From: Galaxea fascicularis
Lineage: Eukaryota > Cnidaria > Anthozoa > Scleractinia > Euphylliidae
NCBI GenBank assembly: GCA_948470475.1
Contig: OX419342.1
Coordinates: forward strand, 2,176,201-2,240,200
Direction of reading: 5' to 3'
DNA length: 64,000 nt
Part shown: piece by piece, positions 20,777 to 32,360 of the stretch
Position numbering within the stretch: position 1 is the first letter of the stretch
How the letters are laid out: every line of letters begins with the position of its first letter
Notes under the pieces: model-generated
Seen by the model: the letters and a program-made list of their open reading frames with translations, nothing else
The model's database searches: none
What the model was told of the DNA's origin: nothing
Position numbers and translations under genes: made by a program

Positions 20777-23700
20777 ATGGCTGTCCTCACATTGACGACT
20801 GTTGCACTCCTAAGCCTCGCGCTTTGCTGTATAGCTTCACAAAGAGGGCTCCACATGAGCAGTTATTCCGAGGACGAAGTCAGAGGTTGCTACGAACACA
20901 ATCAGACTCTGGGAGTTTGCTTTGATGCGAAGAAAGGCGCGATGAAGATAAAGAAGACCACGGGAGAAGAAATCGTGCATTATCGGGACCTTGGACACGA
21001 CATGTTCCTGTATCAAGTTTTAGATCAACCGTTTATTGGGTGAGTCATTCAACATTGATTCTTCTTTACATGTTTTTAATGTGATATGATATGAAACCGC
21101 GGAAATGTCGACTCATGCAGAGATTTGCAAAGGCCTGTTTCGTGTGTTTTGTCTCAAAACACATTCAGTGAAGTGGACCATGACTAAAATTATATAAAGC
21201 CTGTATTTGTCAGAGAGATTGAGGCACAAAAGTTCCGCGGGCCATTTCCTCGTTCATGAGAAGACGAAAGGAAAACTTTCCAGCCTCTCTCCGCAATCAT
21301 CGAATGAAGCGATCCAACGTTTCGCCAAGGCAATAGAAAATTAACTAAATATTTTCAGAACTAATAGGAAAAGATTACAATGTTATCCTTAAAATAGTAC
21401 AGGAAACAATTTAAAAGATTCATCCCTTTGCTTTTGAGGTTGTAAGTTTACCTCCTAGGCTGTATTTTAACCCTTGAAACCCTAACAGTGATCAGAATGT
21501 AATTTCTCCTTGTATTATCATACACGATCGTCCACGTAGGTCAGGAGAATAAAGGATACGATCACCAAACAAGAATGTCTTGATTTTTAAACAAATTCAC
21601 CCAACCAGATATATAGCAAATAGATGATATACAGTGATACCGGGGCTTGAAGTTTTTAAAAACGTTGGGCCGTGTTCGGGATCTAAGACCTGCATGAAAT
21701 AAAACGCTACTTTTAAATTAATTAACTTTTCATTGTGTTTCTCAGTGACCAATGAACTCAAGTCACATGTATACCAGTCTGTACTTTTAGAAGATTTATG
21801 AACAAGACGCCTGTAGGCGTTTACGCGGGATGTGTTTGTCAAATATTACAGTGACACTAAATTTGAATGGTTGTCCCTGCACAGACAGAATCTTTTCATA
21901 CGCACAAATAAATGTTAATGTAAATGTAAGCAATTGGTAGAGTATTACAAACATCGCTCGATAAATTGTGACTGAATAGTAAACTCACTGTTTCGATTCG
22001 TGTGAACTCACTGGTTTCAAGCACACGCTTGGCTATCCACGGTTCAATAAACAGTGAAATTGTTGGTTCGATCGCTGGCAAACACACAAGTTTGTGGCAT
22101 GACAGTTTGTGCCATTGTTAACGATTCAATACACAAAACCACAACAAAGTTAATTTTCAGATTAAATATTAAGTTTACCCAGGTAAGCCTCCATTTACAG
22201 CTGAAAAGCAAAGGCGTTTAATTTTTGCCTCGAGTAAAACTACGCGAAAGGAAAGCAAGCGAACTGCGGGTCTCTTGTATAGCTAATTTCTGAACCCGAA
22301 TTTCACTGATCAGACTGATGAAAGTTGTTTGGAAACACACGACGAATCAGTAATTGAACCTTATAAAAGCACGGTAAAAATTCACATCCAAACCTGTAAT
22401 GTTTTGCAAGGTGGATTCCCAGTCGAAGAGCTCAAACAAACTTCGCTTTGATAAAAAAACCACACTAACTGATCCGTCCTCGAAGAGGGATTTCTTCATG
22501 ATTATGAACAAACTGATCTCCACCGTTGAGGCTGCCGAGTGTTTCTTACAACTTATTCTTTTGATTTACAGCTTTAAAGAGCGGTGTTTTCCTTCTGAGA
22601 CCGGCAAACTACTATCTTGTAATTATAAATTCACGCCTCACACACAAGGAAGCCATTTTCTCACGTCAGCCTTTCTGTAGGAGCGCTTTCCTTTTGCACG
22701 GAAGTACCGGTCGTTCCAGTGGGAAAACAAATGTAATAGTCCTTCCCACTGGATATTTCTCGGAAAAAAGGAATACCTCCAGATGTATTCCTCTTTTCTC
22801 GTTTTTACCGAAATGACCGGAATATCGCTGGACCATTTGCCTCATCACACCAGAACAGTGCTCCTTCATGAAAATGCGCGGTTTGTTGCTCCCAAACCCG
22901 GAGAAACTTGTGCTCTTCCATTTCTCTGAAAATTGCCACCGGTTTTTACACACCAATGTATAGCGCTTCAACGGTTGTACTGTTCCATTTGGCGGAAAAT
23001 TCTCACCGGTTTTTCCATACAAATGGAAAGCGCTCTAGTTTTCCACCTTGGCCTGGCACGGTCCTTGCACGGGCCTGGCACGTGATTCCAGGATGATGAA
23101 AAGCCAATGAAATCGAACGATTTTCTTGGGAGCCAATGAAATCGCACCATTCTCTCGAGACTTCCCGCGGGAACGGGAAACTTTAAAGAAACATAGCAAT
23201 TGGTGGCTACGATGAAAACGAAATTCGACCGAAACCTTAACGCGGTCCTCCCCCCGCGTAATTAGCAAATTAACTTTTGTTTAAGATTTTTTCCTAATAT
23301 AGTATGCATAACGCTAACTGTGGGGAGTGGTGTCACTGATCTATTAAGTAATGTATTGTAAAATTTAACCATGAGTGGTGTGTAACAGTGACAGTTATGT
23401 ATAACGATGAAAATTCTAATGAAAGTAAAATCGTTTTCCTCAGCCATGGCCCTTCAATGTTTCACGTACCAGAGAACGTTCGACGAGAGTCGGAAGCGCT
23501 GCGAAAGTTTGCGAGAGAAATATCCGGGAATGGAATCACCCAACAAGAAACCCTGAAAAACCACTATCAAGCAGCCATGAGCGACCTTCACTATGTTCCG
23601 GAAGTTCAGCTGTTGGAGCGGTTATCATCTGCGCTGGGTGGCAACTCCAAGCGTCTGGAAATTTTGCAACCATTCCACGCCTTGTGTCTTAGCGTGCTGA

Positions 23701-24020
23701 AGGCGTCAGATGTTGAGGTCCCGGATGAGCTCAGAGCTGCGCCTAACACAGAAGACGAGACTGCTGACCAGCATGAACGTGAGAAACGCTGCTCGCGACC
23801 GACTGCAAACCAGTGTCTTGGAATGTGCGGCTTAGGGTGTTGGTGCTGGAGCTGGGTTTGTGGCGACTGCTGTTTGCATCAGGGGTGTTACGAACACGAC
23901 ATATGTTGCAACTATGGTTACTTGACTTCGTATTGCGCCGTGCCATTCAGATATGATTTCTCATGCTCAAAATATGGCGGCTACCCGAAATGCAAGAGTG
24001 GTTCCTTGGGTTGGAAGTGA
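20777..24020 (+). CDS. Secreted PLA2-like Cys-rich precursor, copy C (type I)
   Basis: Exons 20777-21039 and 23444-24020; same architecture and length (279 residues) as copy A. The signal peptide, two-cysteine first-exon domain, cysteine-poor middle and REKR site are all kept. All 14 cysteines and the CYEHD active-site motif are also kept. The first exon differs from A by three residues and the middle region by two, whereas the 76-residue Cys-rich end differs by ten. The intron (21040-23443) is about 1.45 kb longer than in A because of an insertion at about 21797-23262. Function is inferred as for copy A. Intact and probably expressed from its own TATA-like promoter. Confidence 0.75.
21797..23262. 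other. 1.45-kb insertion in the intron of gene C
   Basis: Absent from the paralogous intron of gene A, where the flanks join at about 16210-16230. It holds no gene. A direct repeat of about 60 bases is visible (22910-22968 and 22976-23035; shared GAAAATTG/CTCACCGGTTTTT and AGCGCT), as are two copies of GCCAATGAAATCG. No clear terminal repeats or target duplication were found. Confidence 0.6.
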
Positions 24021-25835
24021 GGATGAACCAGCGTGTAAACGGTTCTAACATTAATAAAACACATCCTAACGACAAGTAATACACCTCTACATTCAAATTC
24101 TAAGTGGGTCATTTTAAGGAAATAAATGTTTCTGTAGTCTGTGACATATGCCTGCTTGACTTTGATTATAGTGAAGAACGCCTACCTGTTCCGATTGGCC
24201 AGATTGAAATCTAGTTAGACCGTGATTTACTGGGTGTACTTTAGAAAAGCTGAAAAAACCGCCATTTTTCTCCGAGACACAAAATTGCACACATCAAAGG
24301 ATTGTCTATCGAGAAACCACGAGGAATAGTGAGGGCGCCATGATCATATTTGGACACTGCCACAACGTGTTGATTGGGGCGTTTTCACACAACGTCACGG
24401 TGGCCATGTTGGTGTACCAAAACAAAGGAACGGCGGCCGTATTGGTGTACCAGGCTTGAAATTGAATTCTCTTTTATGCAAACACTTTCTTTTGTTTTAT
24501 TAAACCAATATGGCTGCTGGTCACGTGAGTGAAGACGGTCTAAACATCATCACGCCATTCCTCTTTTTCCTTCCTCCAATACTATCCCAATAAATATATA
24601 CATTCAACTTTTACAAGCTTTAATGGAAGAGGACGATTATGTTGGCACACCTACCCTAATCAATAAATTTCAAAATAAATGCTCAAACTAGCTCCATCTG
24701 ACCGAAAATTCCATTTTATTTCAGATTTATTTGATCGTTATTATTATTTTTCCTTCTTTTTTTAGTCTTTAATACCAATTATATAATTTGCATATATCTC
24801 TTTAGTTATGAAATGCTAAAAACTAGATTTACTCCCTAAGCTGTCCTACAGGCTACCCGCCTAGATTGGCCTTAGCTATTTGTGGTTTAGCTTTGTTTTG
24901 GTATTAAAATCCTGATAAACTTGAAATTGAACTTGAAGTAGCATTCGACTCGCATACACTCATTCCCAGAGCTACTCGTCTTCATTTGGGTCCGCATGAG
25001 ATCGAGATGAACCATAAGTGCCCCAGATACATAGATGTCTCAACATGCGTCGCAGCTAAAATGAGAACTCGAATGGCATCGACCGATACCGAGGTGACTG
25101 ATTTCGACAAACTACATGATTACTATTTGATTAGATTGCAATAATTTCCAAGTGGATTGTGGGTATATCCGGTCCTTTCTTGGGGGCAAACAACTATTTC
25201 AGGGCGTAATTTGAAATAGCAATTTTGACCGTTTGCCTCCACAAAGGACACGATCTACCCACAATTCACCTGGAACCTGATCATTAGTAAAATGCCAAAC
25301 CCCGTCCTCACTTGTCACATGGGATCACTTCCCAATGTCTACTTTTCCTGTTCGTTTTTATTTCCAGTCTTGAAATCTTACTGTTAAAACGAATAAAGCC
25401 GAGGATCTCTGATTAAAGCTTTTCAATCTCTATCAGTCCCGAGGACTTCAGCCACGTTTGTTAGTGGCTCATGAAAAAATTTAGAAACCAAGTCGAGCCA
25501 GTTGAAATATCCCAAGATTACGGGCTCATTAAAAATATCTCACGTAACAGAGTTAGTTAAAGATCCAGCTGTTCGTTCCTTTTTATTCTGACCGCAGATT
25601 GGCGTTAACATGATATGTTTACGAACTTTGTTTCCGAGCACAATATATATGTACTCGTTTCCTCTTTTTTGGCACCCCTTTTTAAAATCACAGTTCTGGG
25701 TAAAATTTGTCAGTGGCTGGGGAGAACCACAAACAATTATTTTCTGATCCCTGATACATATAAAATGTTTATTGAGTCCCAAACTTACACGCTCGTATTA
25801 CTGACCTCAGGTTTCTGTTATTCGGATCCGATAAA

Positions 25836-27060
25836 CATCTCATGCTGACACGTGCTTACATTCAAAAACAGGTCTGTTTTACTTCCTTGATCGTGATCGG
25901 CTGGGGTAGACTTCAAGCTGAAGCATGGAACAAGGTTACTTCATTATAATCCGGTTCTTCTTTTCATGACATGTGGCTTTGGTGAGTTTAGCGCAACAGT
26001 CAAGCGTTCGTTTACAGGTCAGGCGTGCGTTTCTCGAAACCCCCAAAAACCTTTCGGGTCTATTTCGGGTGCCACAATTTCCTTTATATCTTAAAAACGA
26101 AGACGTTTTTGAGCATGAAATTGTGCCACAAATTTGCCCTTTCGTATCTTGAAGTCAAAGTAAAAAGCCAGCTCTTTAGAATAGACGGATCGCACGTTTT
26201 GAAATTGATTTTCGGGCCCGAAACTTTCGAGAAATGGGCTCCAGGTGCTAATAATAGAAACGACACCAAAGTAATGCTCACATTGTTCGGATTTCGTGCG
26301 CTAAAGAAAGCTAACTTTTGAACGTTAAAGTTATAATCAGCAAATGATAAAAAAAAAACATGAAGTTTACAAACAAGTAGTAGAAAAGCACTTAAGTAAG
26401 GCGCCATTTTAAAACACACACTTCAACCTCGAAACCCGGCCGGAGGCAGTCTCCATACATGCCTGGAGCTTTCTTTCACCCGGTCCTACTGTAAAATAAT
26501 TTAATGTGATCGTCCAGTTGTAATAAACTTCCGTAGTTGAAAGAGAAACCACCAGGCTTGACCTACAATAGGTCAATACGTCACGTGATGACCAGCCTTC
26601 TACCCGCAACCTCGTCCCCAGGGCCATCCGCGTTGTACCGTCGACAAACGGGCCAAAGAAGAAGAACTTGACACTGGAAATTTTTAGTTCATTGTGAGTT
26701 GAGTTGGTATGCATTCATTGGGTTCTCAGTTTAACTATTCATGCCGAACAGTTTTCGTCTTCGTGGTACACTTCTGTCCAAATTTGCGGTTACTTCTGTG
26801 CTCATGTCAGTCTGTTATATGCATGGGCCGTCCTCCCTCTCACCCCCTCAGACCTGTTACCCTTCGATTACTGATTCGAGTATACAAGCATTGGACTAAG
26901 ATAACGTAAATTGTTCATTTTGCATTCACGTGTCGATCCGAGAATCTTAGCGCAGTCTTGATCACGTGAATCAGCAACAGGTGAATCCGTTTGCGCTGAA
27001 GGAAGAAAAACTTGGGCAATATGACTTTTTGGAATGAGGAAACATAAACGGCGAAAGGAT
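25836..27060. other. Spacer unique to the D region
   Basis: No gene is supported. It includes a MITE-like inverted repeat (about 26025-26250; GCGTTTCTCGAAA at the left and TTTCGAGAAATGGGC at the right). A GC-rich block at 26420-26690 can be read as a 101-codon antisense frame that looks like repeat rather than gene. Confidence 0.5.
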
Positions 27061-27145
27061 AAGCTGTAAAAGGAGCTCTTCTGGTTACTTTCTGGTTCAT
27101 ACGGTCAAGCAGCGCATTAGGGTGCATTGATCAAAGCACTTCAAT

Positions 27146-28654
27146 ATGGTCATTTCGTCTTCCCTTGTTTCAGTGCTTTTAGCAACAGCCACTCTGTTTT
27201 CAGTTATCACAGCTACCGATTCCAAATCATCAGTCCAAGGTCTTCGTTTGAAGAGTTATTCCGAAGATGGAGTGGAAGGCTGCTATATTTACAACCAAAC
27301 CCTTGGAGTTTGCTTCGATGTCAAGAGAGGCTTCTTAAAGATAAGGAAGACAACTGGAGAAGCTATCGTGCATTACCAAGATCTTGGTCCGAAAGAATTC
27401 TTCTATCAAATTTTGGAACAGGCTTTTGTGGGGTGAGCTAAACTAATATTTTGTTTAATAGCAGTTTTCAGTGTTACAAAGCTAAAACAAAAGCATAATC
27501 GAAAAAAGACGTAGACAGCGCAATGAACCAATCAGAATAGCGTTGCTAAGGGAACGGACAGTGAACAGCTCTAAAACCTTTCCGGAGTGACAAAAGAGTT
27601 GCCGCTGTAATTCAAAAGACTTGGTTCATCGGAAAATGAAGGTCATATCAAATCCGTTCCAGCGTGAAGCAAAGGTCTAGATTAGTATCTTCGCTGGTTT
27701 CGCTTCCAAAAATAACACGGTTCAGTACTGCCGAAGGAAACGAAATCGCTGACTTCAATTGTCACCGTGGGAAAAAAAAAAGGGAATCCCTACTCGCAAA
27801 AATATTTTTTGCTTTCCTTTGCTATCTTCATATGACTTGTCAATTGATGAAAGTAAAACAAATTTCAATCTTTATGTTTAAGGAGAGGTAGAGAATCCCT
27901 AAAACAACCATTCCTGTCATCTGGATTTCAATTAGCCCAAACATTTCCTTTTCAGAAAAAAGGAAACACTGTAATCTATTGTAGCATAGAGCTTGAAAGT
28001 TTTTCTGGCACTGTGCTATGTATAGCAATTCTCAACTGATGAAGCGAAACATTATCTTCTTGATTCTGCAGAGAGGAACCTACAATGTTTTATGTCCCTG
28101 ATTACATTCCACGTGAGACAGAACCGCTGCGAGCCTTCCTGAAGGACATCATGTCCAAGAAAGGCGTTGAACAACGCGAGGCTCTGAAAACTCATTTCCA
28201 AGAAGCCATGAGCGAGCTGCATTACGTTCCAGAAGTTCAGCTGCTCGAGCGGGTGTCAGCAGCGCTGGGTGGCAACTCCACGCGTCTGGAGATCCTCAAG
28301 CTATTCCACGCCTTGTGTTTCTACCTCATGAAACAAAGCGACGTGGACGTTCCATTCGAGCTCAAAGCAGCCTCTGACATGCAAGATGTCACAGCTGACC
28401 AGTATGATCGAGGACAGCGTTGTACGTCATTACAAGGCCGTTATAAGAGCAATTGTATGGGAATGTGCGGTAAAAAGTGTAGTTGTTGGAGATGGGTTTG
28501 TGGTGACTGCTGTTTTCATCAGGGCTGTTACGAACACGACCTGTGTTGTGAGCATGACTTTTTCAGTACATATTGCCTTATTCCATGGGGCTTTTTCTGC
28601 AGTCGCTACGATGGCTACCCACGATGCATCACCAGTATTTGGCCATGGAAGTAA
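27146..28654 (+). CDS. Secreted PLA2-like Cys-rich precursor, copy D (type II)
   Basis: Exons 27146-27432 and 28072-28654; 289 residues. The signal peptide is about 23 residues (ends SVITA). The first-exon domain again carries GCYIYNQTLGVCFD. The middle region is homologous to type I (shared LHYVPEVQLLER). RGQR at 209-212 matches the minimal RxxR proprotein-convertase pattern. The 14 cysteines and CYEHD motif follow (His about 251, Asp about 252). It ends in Trp-Pro-Trp-Lys rather than the Leu-Gly-Trp-Lys of type I. The TATA region seen in gene E is altered here (TGTAAAA). TSEN34 lies convergently downstream. Function inferred as for copy A. Confidence 0.75.
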
Positions 28655-29773
28655 GGGAAAGTGATGCACAGTTATTTTTGGTTGAATCCCAATTTATCCT
28701 TGATTTTTACTCAGGTGTGATATAATTCAATCCCTGCATACCAGGCAAAAAGTAGAAGTAACTGAGGGCGCATTTTTTTTGGGAGCCATTCTGGAATGAG
28801 AACAGTTTTTTTTTTGGATATTCCAATTCCGGATTCTTTAAAATCCGGTTATTCTGCTGCGTGATTTAGAATGAAAAGAATCAGCACTTCCTCATTCTTG
28901 TCTTCTGCTTTTACAATAGTCATTTTTTATTGTGTGAAATTCCCATCAATCTAATCATCCTCATTCTGGAAGAGCTATAAAAAAATGCACCCTTAGCCTC
29001 CAAGCCACGAACAAAATGTGGTCTCAATTGCCATTATTTCTCTGTAATTGAGCAGTATGATCACCCATATAAAATGTGTTGTGTTGAGGGCTTCATTGGA
29101 AATCGGCATTCTATTTGTTCACCTCTGTTTTATTGCTTGTTTGTCTGTCTGTTCTAATAACATTTAAAGTTATGAACCTGCTATGACTAATTATTCCAAC
29201 AGTTTAATTATGGGCAGTAGTTGCTTAAAGTTTGTCTGTCTGGTCCGATGTTGCATTTAAAGTCATAAACCTGGTACAAAATACATTTCGCTTGCTCATA
29301 AAGCACCTAACAGAAATCATTCAGTAATTTTTTCTCCATGGTGAAGGATGTAGGGCCCATCTGGTGAAAGAACATGATGATGTGTAATACCTGTCAATGA
29401 TTTGTTTAAATATATATTAAAAGTAACACAGAATTATACCACCTTCCAATTGTTAAGGCAGCTAAAACCATAAAGATTACCATTTTGCATGCCATGTGGA
29501 AGAGATTCGCAAAATTATGATAACAATCTGACGAGAGTTTGGCAACTAGACAATCGTGAGTGGGATGAATTATTTGATTTTTCAATACAATTTTTGAATA
29601 ACCATACAAAGTTACTGAATAATGTAACAAACATGTGAAAAATAAATTGAGCATCAGAAAGCTCGTCCAGTCTCCTTGTCTTTCTTAATATAAGTGATGG
29701 ATGCATTGAGTGTCAGAAGAAACTGTTTTCAAATAAACAAATGGCATTCACTAATTACAAATTACAAATGTTC

Positions 29774-29810
29774 ATTTGTTTACAGCCCAATAATTGGGCT
29801 GTAAACAAAT
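29774..29810. repeat. Perfect 17-base hairpin
   Basis: ATTTGTTTACAGCCCAA, loop TAA, then its exact inverted complement. The paralogous site at about 39265 has only the right arm, so the left arm was added in this copy. Confidence 0.85.
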
Positions 29811-30132
29811 TAAAATGTGTAATATTTCACAACAATGTAAGTTTGACCCTGCAGCTCCAACGTTCATTATTTTTCCAGTTTTTCATAACACATGGAGTTG
29901 CAATTTAACAACCATACATTCATTGCCATTGCATAAAAAGCACCATAACAGAGTTTTCATTAAAAACTGAAGTAGCAGAGGGATATTATAAAGTAACAGG
30001 AGAATCTGGCCACTCAGAGAAAAATTTTCCTTCAAGGCTGCTACAGGACATTGAAATTTAGCTGGAGAATTACACATAGTAGCCAGAGAATTCTCTGATC
30101 TTGGATGGCTAATGAACACCCTGCCATAATTA

Positions 30133-30138
30133 TTTATT
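30133..30138 (-). terminator. Polyadenylation signal, TSEN34
   Basis: AATAAA on the - strand begins 8 bases after the TSEN34 stop codon, implying a very short 3' UTR if used. Confidence 0.4.
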
Positions 30139-30145
30139 AAATCAA

Positions 30146-31444
30146 TCAGCTAATACCACTCCACTTCACAGATGTGTACACAATTTCACCAGAAACCTCG
30201 TTCACAGAACAAAGAAGTGCTGTTTTCTTTACACTACCACCCAGCCTCCCAGCTGCGATGATCTCAAATGGTGTGATCCTCTTTTCCCATGGAACAATAA
30301 TCACCATGTAAAATGAATGATACCTCATGGGGTCACCTGGGTATGCCAGAAAATCTGCTCCAAAATTTACACCTGACGTTAAATAATAACCTTTTTCCCA
30401 GAGATCTTTAAACACACAGTAATGACACTTTTCAGAGCTTGTTTGAGGATGTGTCCAGGTTGCAGGCTCCAGTGATTGCAGTCTTTGCGGCATCACAGTT
30501 GGAATGTGAACCAGTGTTCCAAGTTCTGAATAACTCTTCACATCTTCAACATTACCTGCTGAATCATTTGGTGGGCTTTGTGGTTCAGCAGTTTTCACAG
30601 GACCATTTTCAGCTTCATTTTCAGCATTTGGGCTCAAGCGGTTACCAGTAACTTCAATTTCTTGGAGAACAGCATCTTTAACACATGCCTCCCCATTATT
30701 ATTGGACACACAAATATCACTGCCTTGTTGTGTTTCCTCATCTTCAACATTCTCAGAATGCTGAATAAGAATCTCATTGATTAAACTTTCACTTTTCATT
30801 TTTTTGGACAGCACGCTTTCCCCTTCATCAGGAACAAGCTTGCATTTTCGTTTCCTCTTCTTCTGTCCTTCGCTTAGGCCTCCCTTCCTGTTACTGTCAC
30901 AAATCACATCTGGCTGATTCAAATCATCCCCGTCTTTTGTCTCTCTGTCTTCATTTCTTTCAGTATTTGATGATTGTGCAATCTCTTCTGTCTGAGGAGC
31001 AGTTTTTTCTCGTTTTCTACGCCTTCCTTCCTCTATAACTTCAGCAAATTCTCTTTTTTTCTCTTCTTGCATCTTTGCATATCGTTCCATTTGTTTTACG
31101 ATGCTATCTTGACTTAACTCATAAAATCTTTCAACTTCCTCAGTTGACGGTGTCGGGATAATTTTCGGTGTATCGAAAATTTTAGCAAGTCCCTTGTCTA
31201 ACAACAGCGTGACCTCTTCTTTCGACAGCAGAAGAGGCAACGAGAAAGTATTGTTTTGCCTTGGATGGCCAGGTAACGAACCGATCAGAGAACCAACTAT
31301 ACGATGCCTTAACCGTAACTTGAAAACATCGTCGGCAACCCAGGCGTAAACTTTGCCATGACCAGCAAATAAGCTCACTGGCGGTTCAGTTTTCGATCCC
31401 TCTGAAAATGATTCACCGTCCAGACCGTCCGCCATGTTTGACAT
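30146..31444 (-). CDS. TSEN34: tRNA-splicing endonuclease subunit Sen34
   Basis: Single open frame of 432 residues. The N-terminal domain (about 22-100) includes GSLIGSLPGHPRQN, matching the conserved GxLPxxPRQN of TSEN34. The middle (about 115-330) is low-complexity and acidic/basic. The C-terminal nuclease domain carries the three catalytic residues: Tyr368 (AYPGDP), His376 (RYHSFY) and Lys407 (SVKKTALLCS). Spacings of 8 and 31 are the same as in human Y247/H255/K286. It is one of two catalytic subunits of the nuclear complex that removes introns from pre-tRNA; it cuts the 3' splice site. Translation may start at the second Met (31435), which has the better context (AACATGG). It converges on PLA2-like gene D and was duplicated with it. 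Confidence 0.92.
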   Translation of the reverse strand: MSNMADGLDGESFSEGSKTEPPVSLFAGHGKVYAWVADDVFKLRLRHRIVGSLIGSLPGHPRQNNTFSLPLLLSKEEVTLLLDKGLAKIFDTPKIIPTPSTEEVERFYELSQDSIVKQMERYAKMQEEKKREFAEVIEEGRRRKREKTAPQTEEIAQSSNTERNEDRETKDGDDLNQPDVICDSNRKGGLSEGQKKRKRKCKLVPDEGESVLSKKMKSESLINEILIQHSENVEDEETQQGSDICVSNNNGEACVKDAVLQEIEVTGNRLSPNAENEAENGPVKTAEPQSPPNDSAGNVEDVKSYSELGTLVHIPTVMPQRLQSLEPATWTHPQTSSEKCHYCVFKDLWEKGYYLTSGVNFGADFLAYPGDPMRYHSFYMVIIVPWEKRITPFEIIAAGRLGGSVKKTALLCSVNEVSGEIVYTSVKWSGIS

Positions 31445-31503
31445 TTGACGAAAAGTCCGCTGAGCTTGGTTTTGCGGGCTTTAGATTCAGCAAATTCGTC
31501 CCC

Positions 31504-31915
31504 ATTGCCTGATTTCATACCGTGAAGGACTAGGTATGAGTCTGTAAATTATGGGATTGGCAACTATTGATCCACATAGTCAGAAAGAGCACACCGAGAT
31601 TCACAAAATCCCCAAGTTTGGTGTTAATCGGGCTAGTTTTGACTGAGATACAGGCATTTAAAAACGTAAAAAAATACAAAGAAATGTATGGAAATCCGGA
31701 CAAATCCGAACTTTTGTCCGGATTTCCATACATTTCTTTGTATTTTTTTACGTTTTTAAATGCCTGTATCTCAGTCAAAACTAGCCCGATTAACACCAAA
31801 CTTGGGGATTTTGTGAATCTCGGTGTGCTCTTTCTGACTATGTGGATCAATAGTTGCTAATCCCATAATTTACAGACTCGTACCTAGTCCTTCACGGTAT
31901 GAAATCAGGCAATTG
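31504..31915. mobile_element. Near-perfect palindromic foldback element
   Basis: Arms of about 195 bases start ATTGCCTGATTTCATACC and end with the inverted complement. A short central spacer lies near 31700. ATTG sits at both outer edges (31504-31507, 31912-31915), a probable target duplication. The duplicated segment at about 41293 lacks the element, giving an empty site (CCCCATGGCGCGC). Both strands encode the same meaningless open frame because of the symmetry. Confidence 0.85.
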
Positions 31916-31960
31916 CGCGCATCCGATACCGTGAGGCCCGGGGCCCTCATGGTGGTAATA

Positions 31961-32358
31961 GAGTTCTAAAGTGATGACGTCACAAAAATAAAATTTTTGA
32001 AATTATGGGATATGATGCCATATTCTTATAGAGCGTGCTAAAAGACGTCCTCATCCCAAAAATTAGCTCCGAATTGCAATTCCCGGTAGAGATATAAGGG
32101 ATCAAAGTTTGATGGCATTCCATACAAACCCTTCAAGATTTGTTTCTGTTCCTTCAGTTTATATTAGAACAGACTCAAAATTAGAGAGATTTATATGGGG
32201 CAGTATCAAGTTTCAATCCTTCATATTTCAGCTGGGAATTACAATTAAGAGCTAAGTTTTGGCAAGGAACCTTTTTGTAAGGATACTCCATTCGAAAATG
32301 GCGCCCAATCCCATAATTTCACAGATTTAATTTTTTGTGACGTCACACTTTAGAACTT
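31961..32358. mobile_element. TA-flanked MITE with CRE motifs, copy 1
   Basis: Termini GAGTTCTAAAGTGATGACGTCA and its near inverted complement, with TA at both edges. Homologous along its length to 56521-56917. Each terminal region contains the palindrome TGACGTCA. Absent from the paralogous segment near 41340. Confidence 0.75.
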
Positions 32359-32360
32359 TA

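Larger units (their letters stand above)
14845..25835 (+). repeat. Tandem segmental duplication, type I blocks
   Basis: The block around gene A (14845-16200 plus 16230-19058) is repeated around gene C (20495-21797 plus 23265-25835). Exons, introns, 3' flanks and the long spacer after the gene are near-identical. Copy C lacks about 270 bases present at 17040-17312 and carries a 1.45-kb insertion in its intron. Boundaries are estimated by eye. Confidence 0.85.

Noticed and set aside
26409..26714. 101-codon antisense frame near gene D
   Set aside because: No splice context or family; looks like a GC-rich dispersed repeat.
31530..31860. Identical 97-106-codon open frames on both strands
   Set aside because: They are produced by the palindrome; the same peptide on both strands is a symmetry effect, not a gene.
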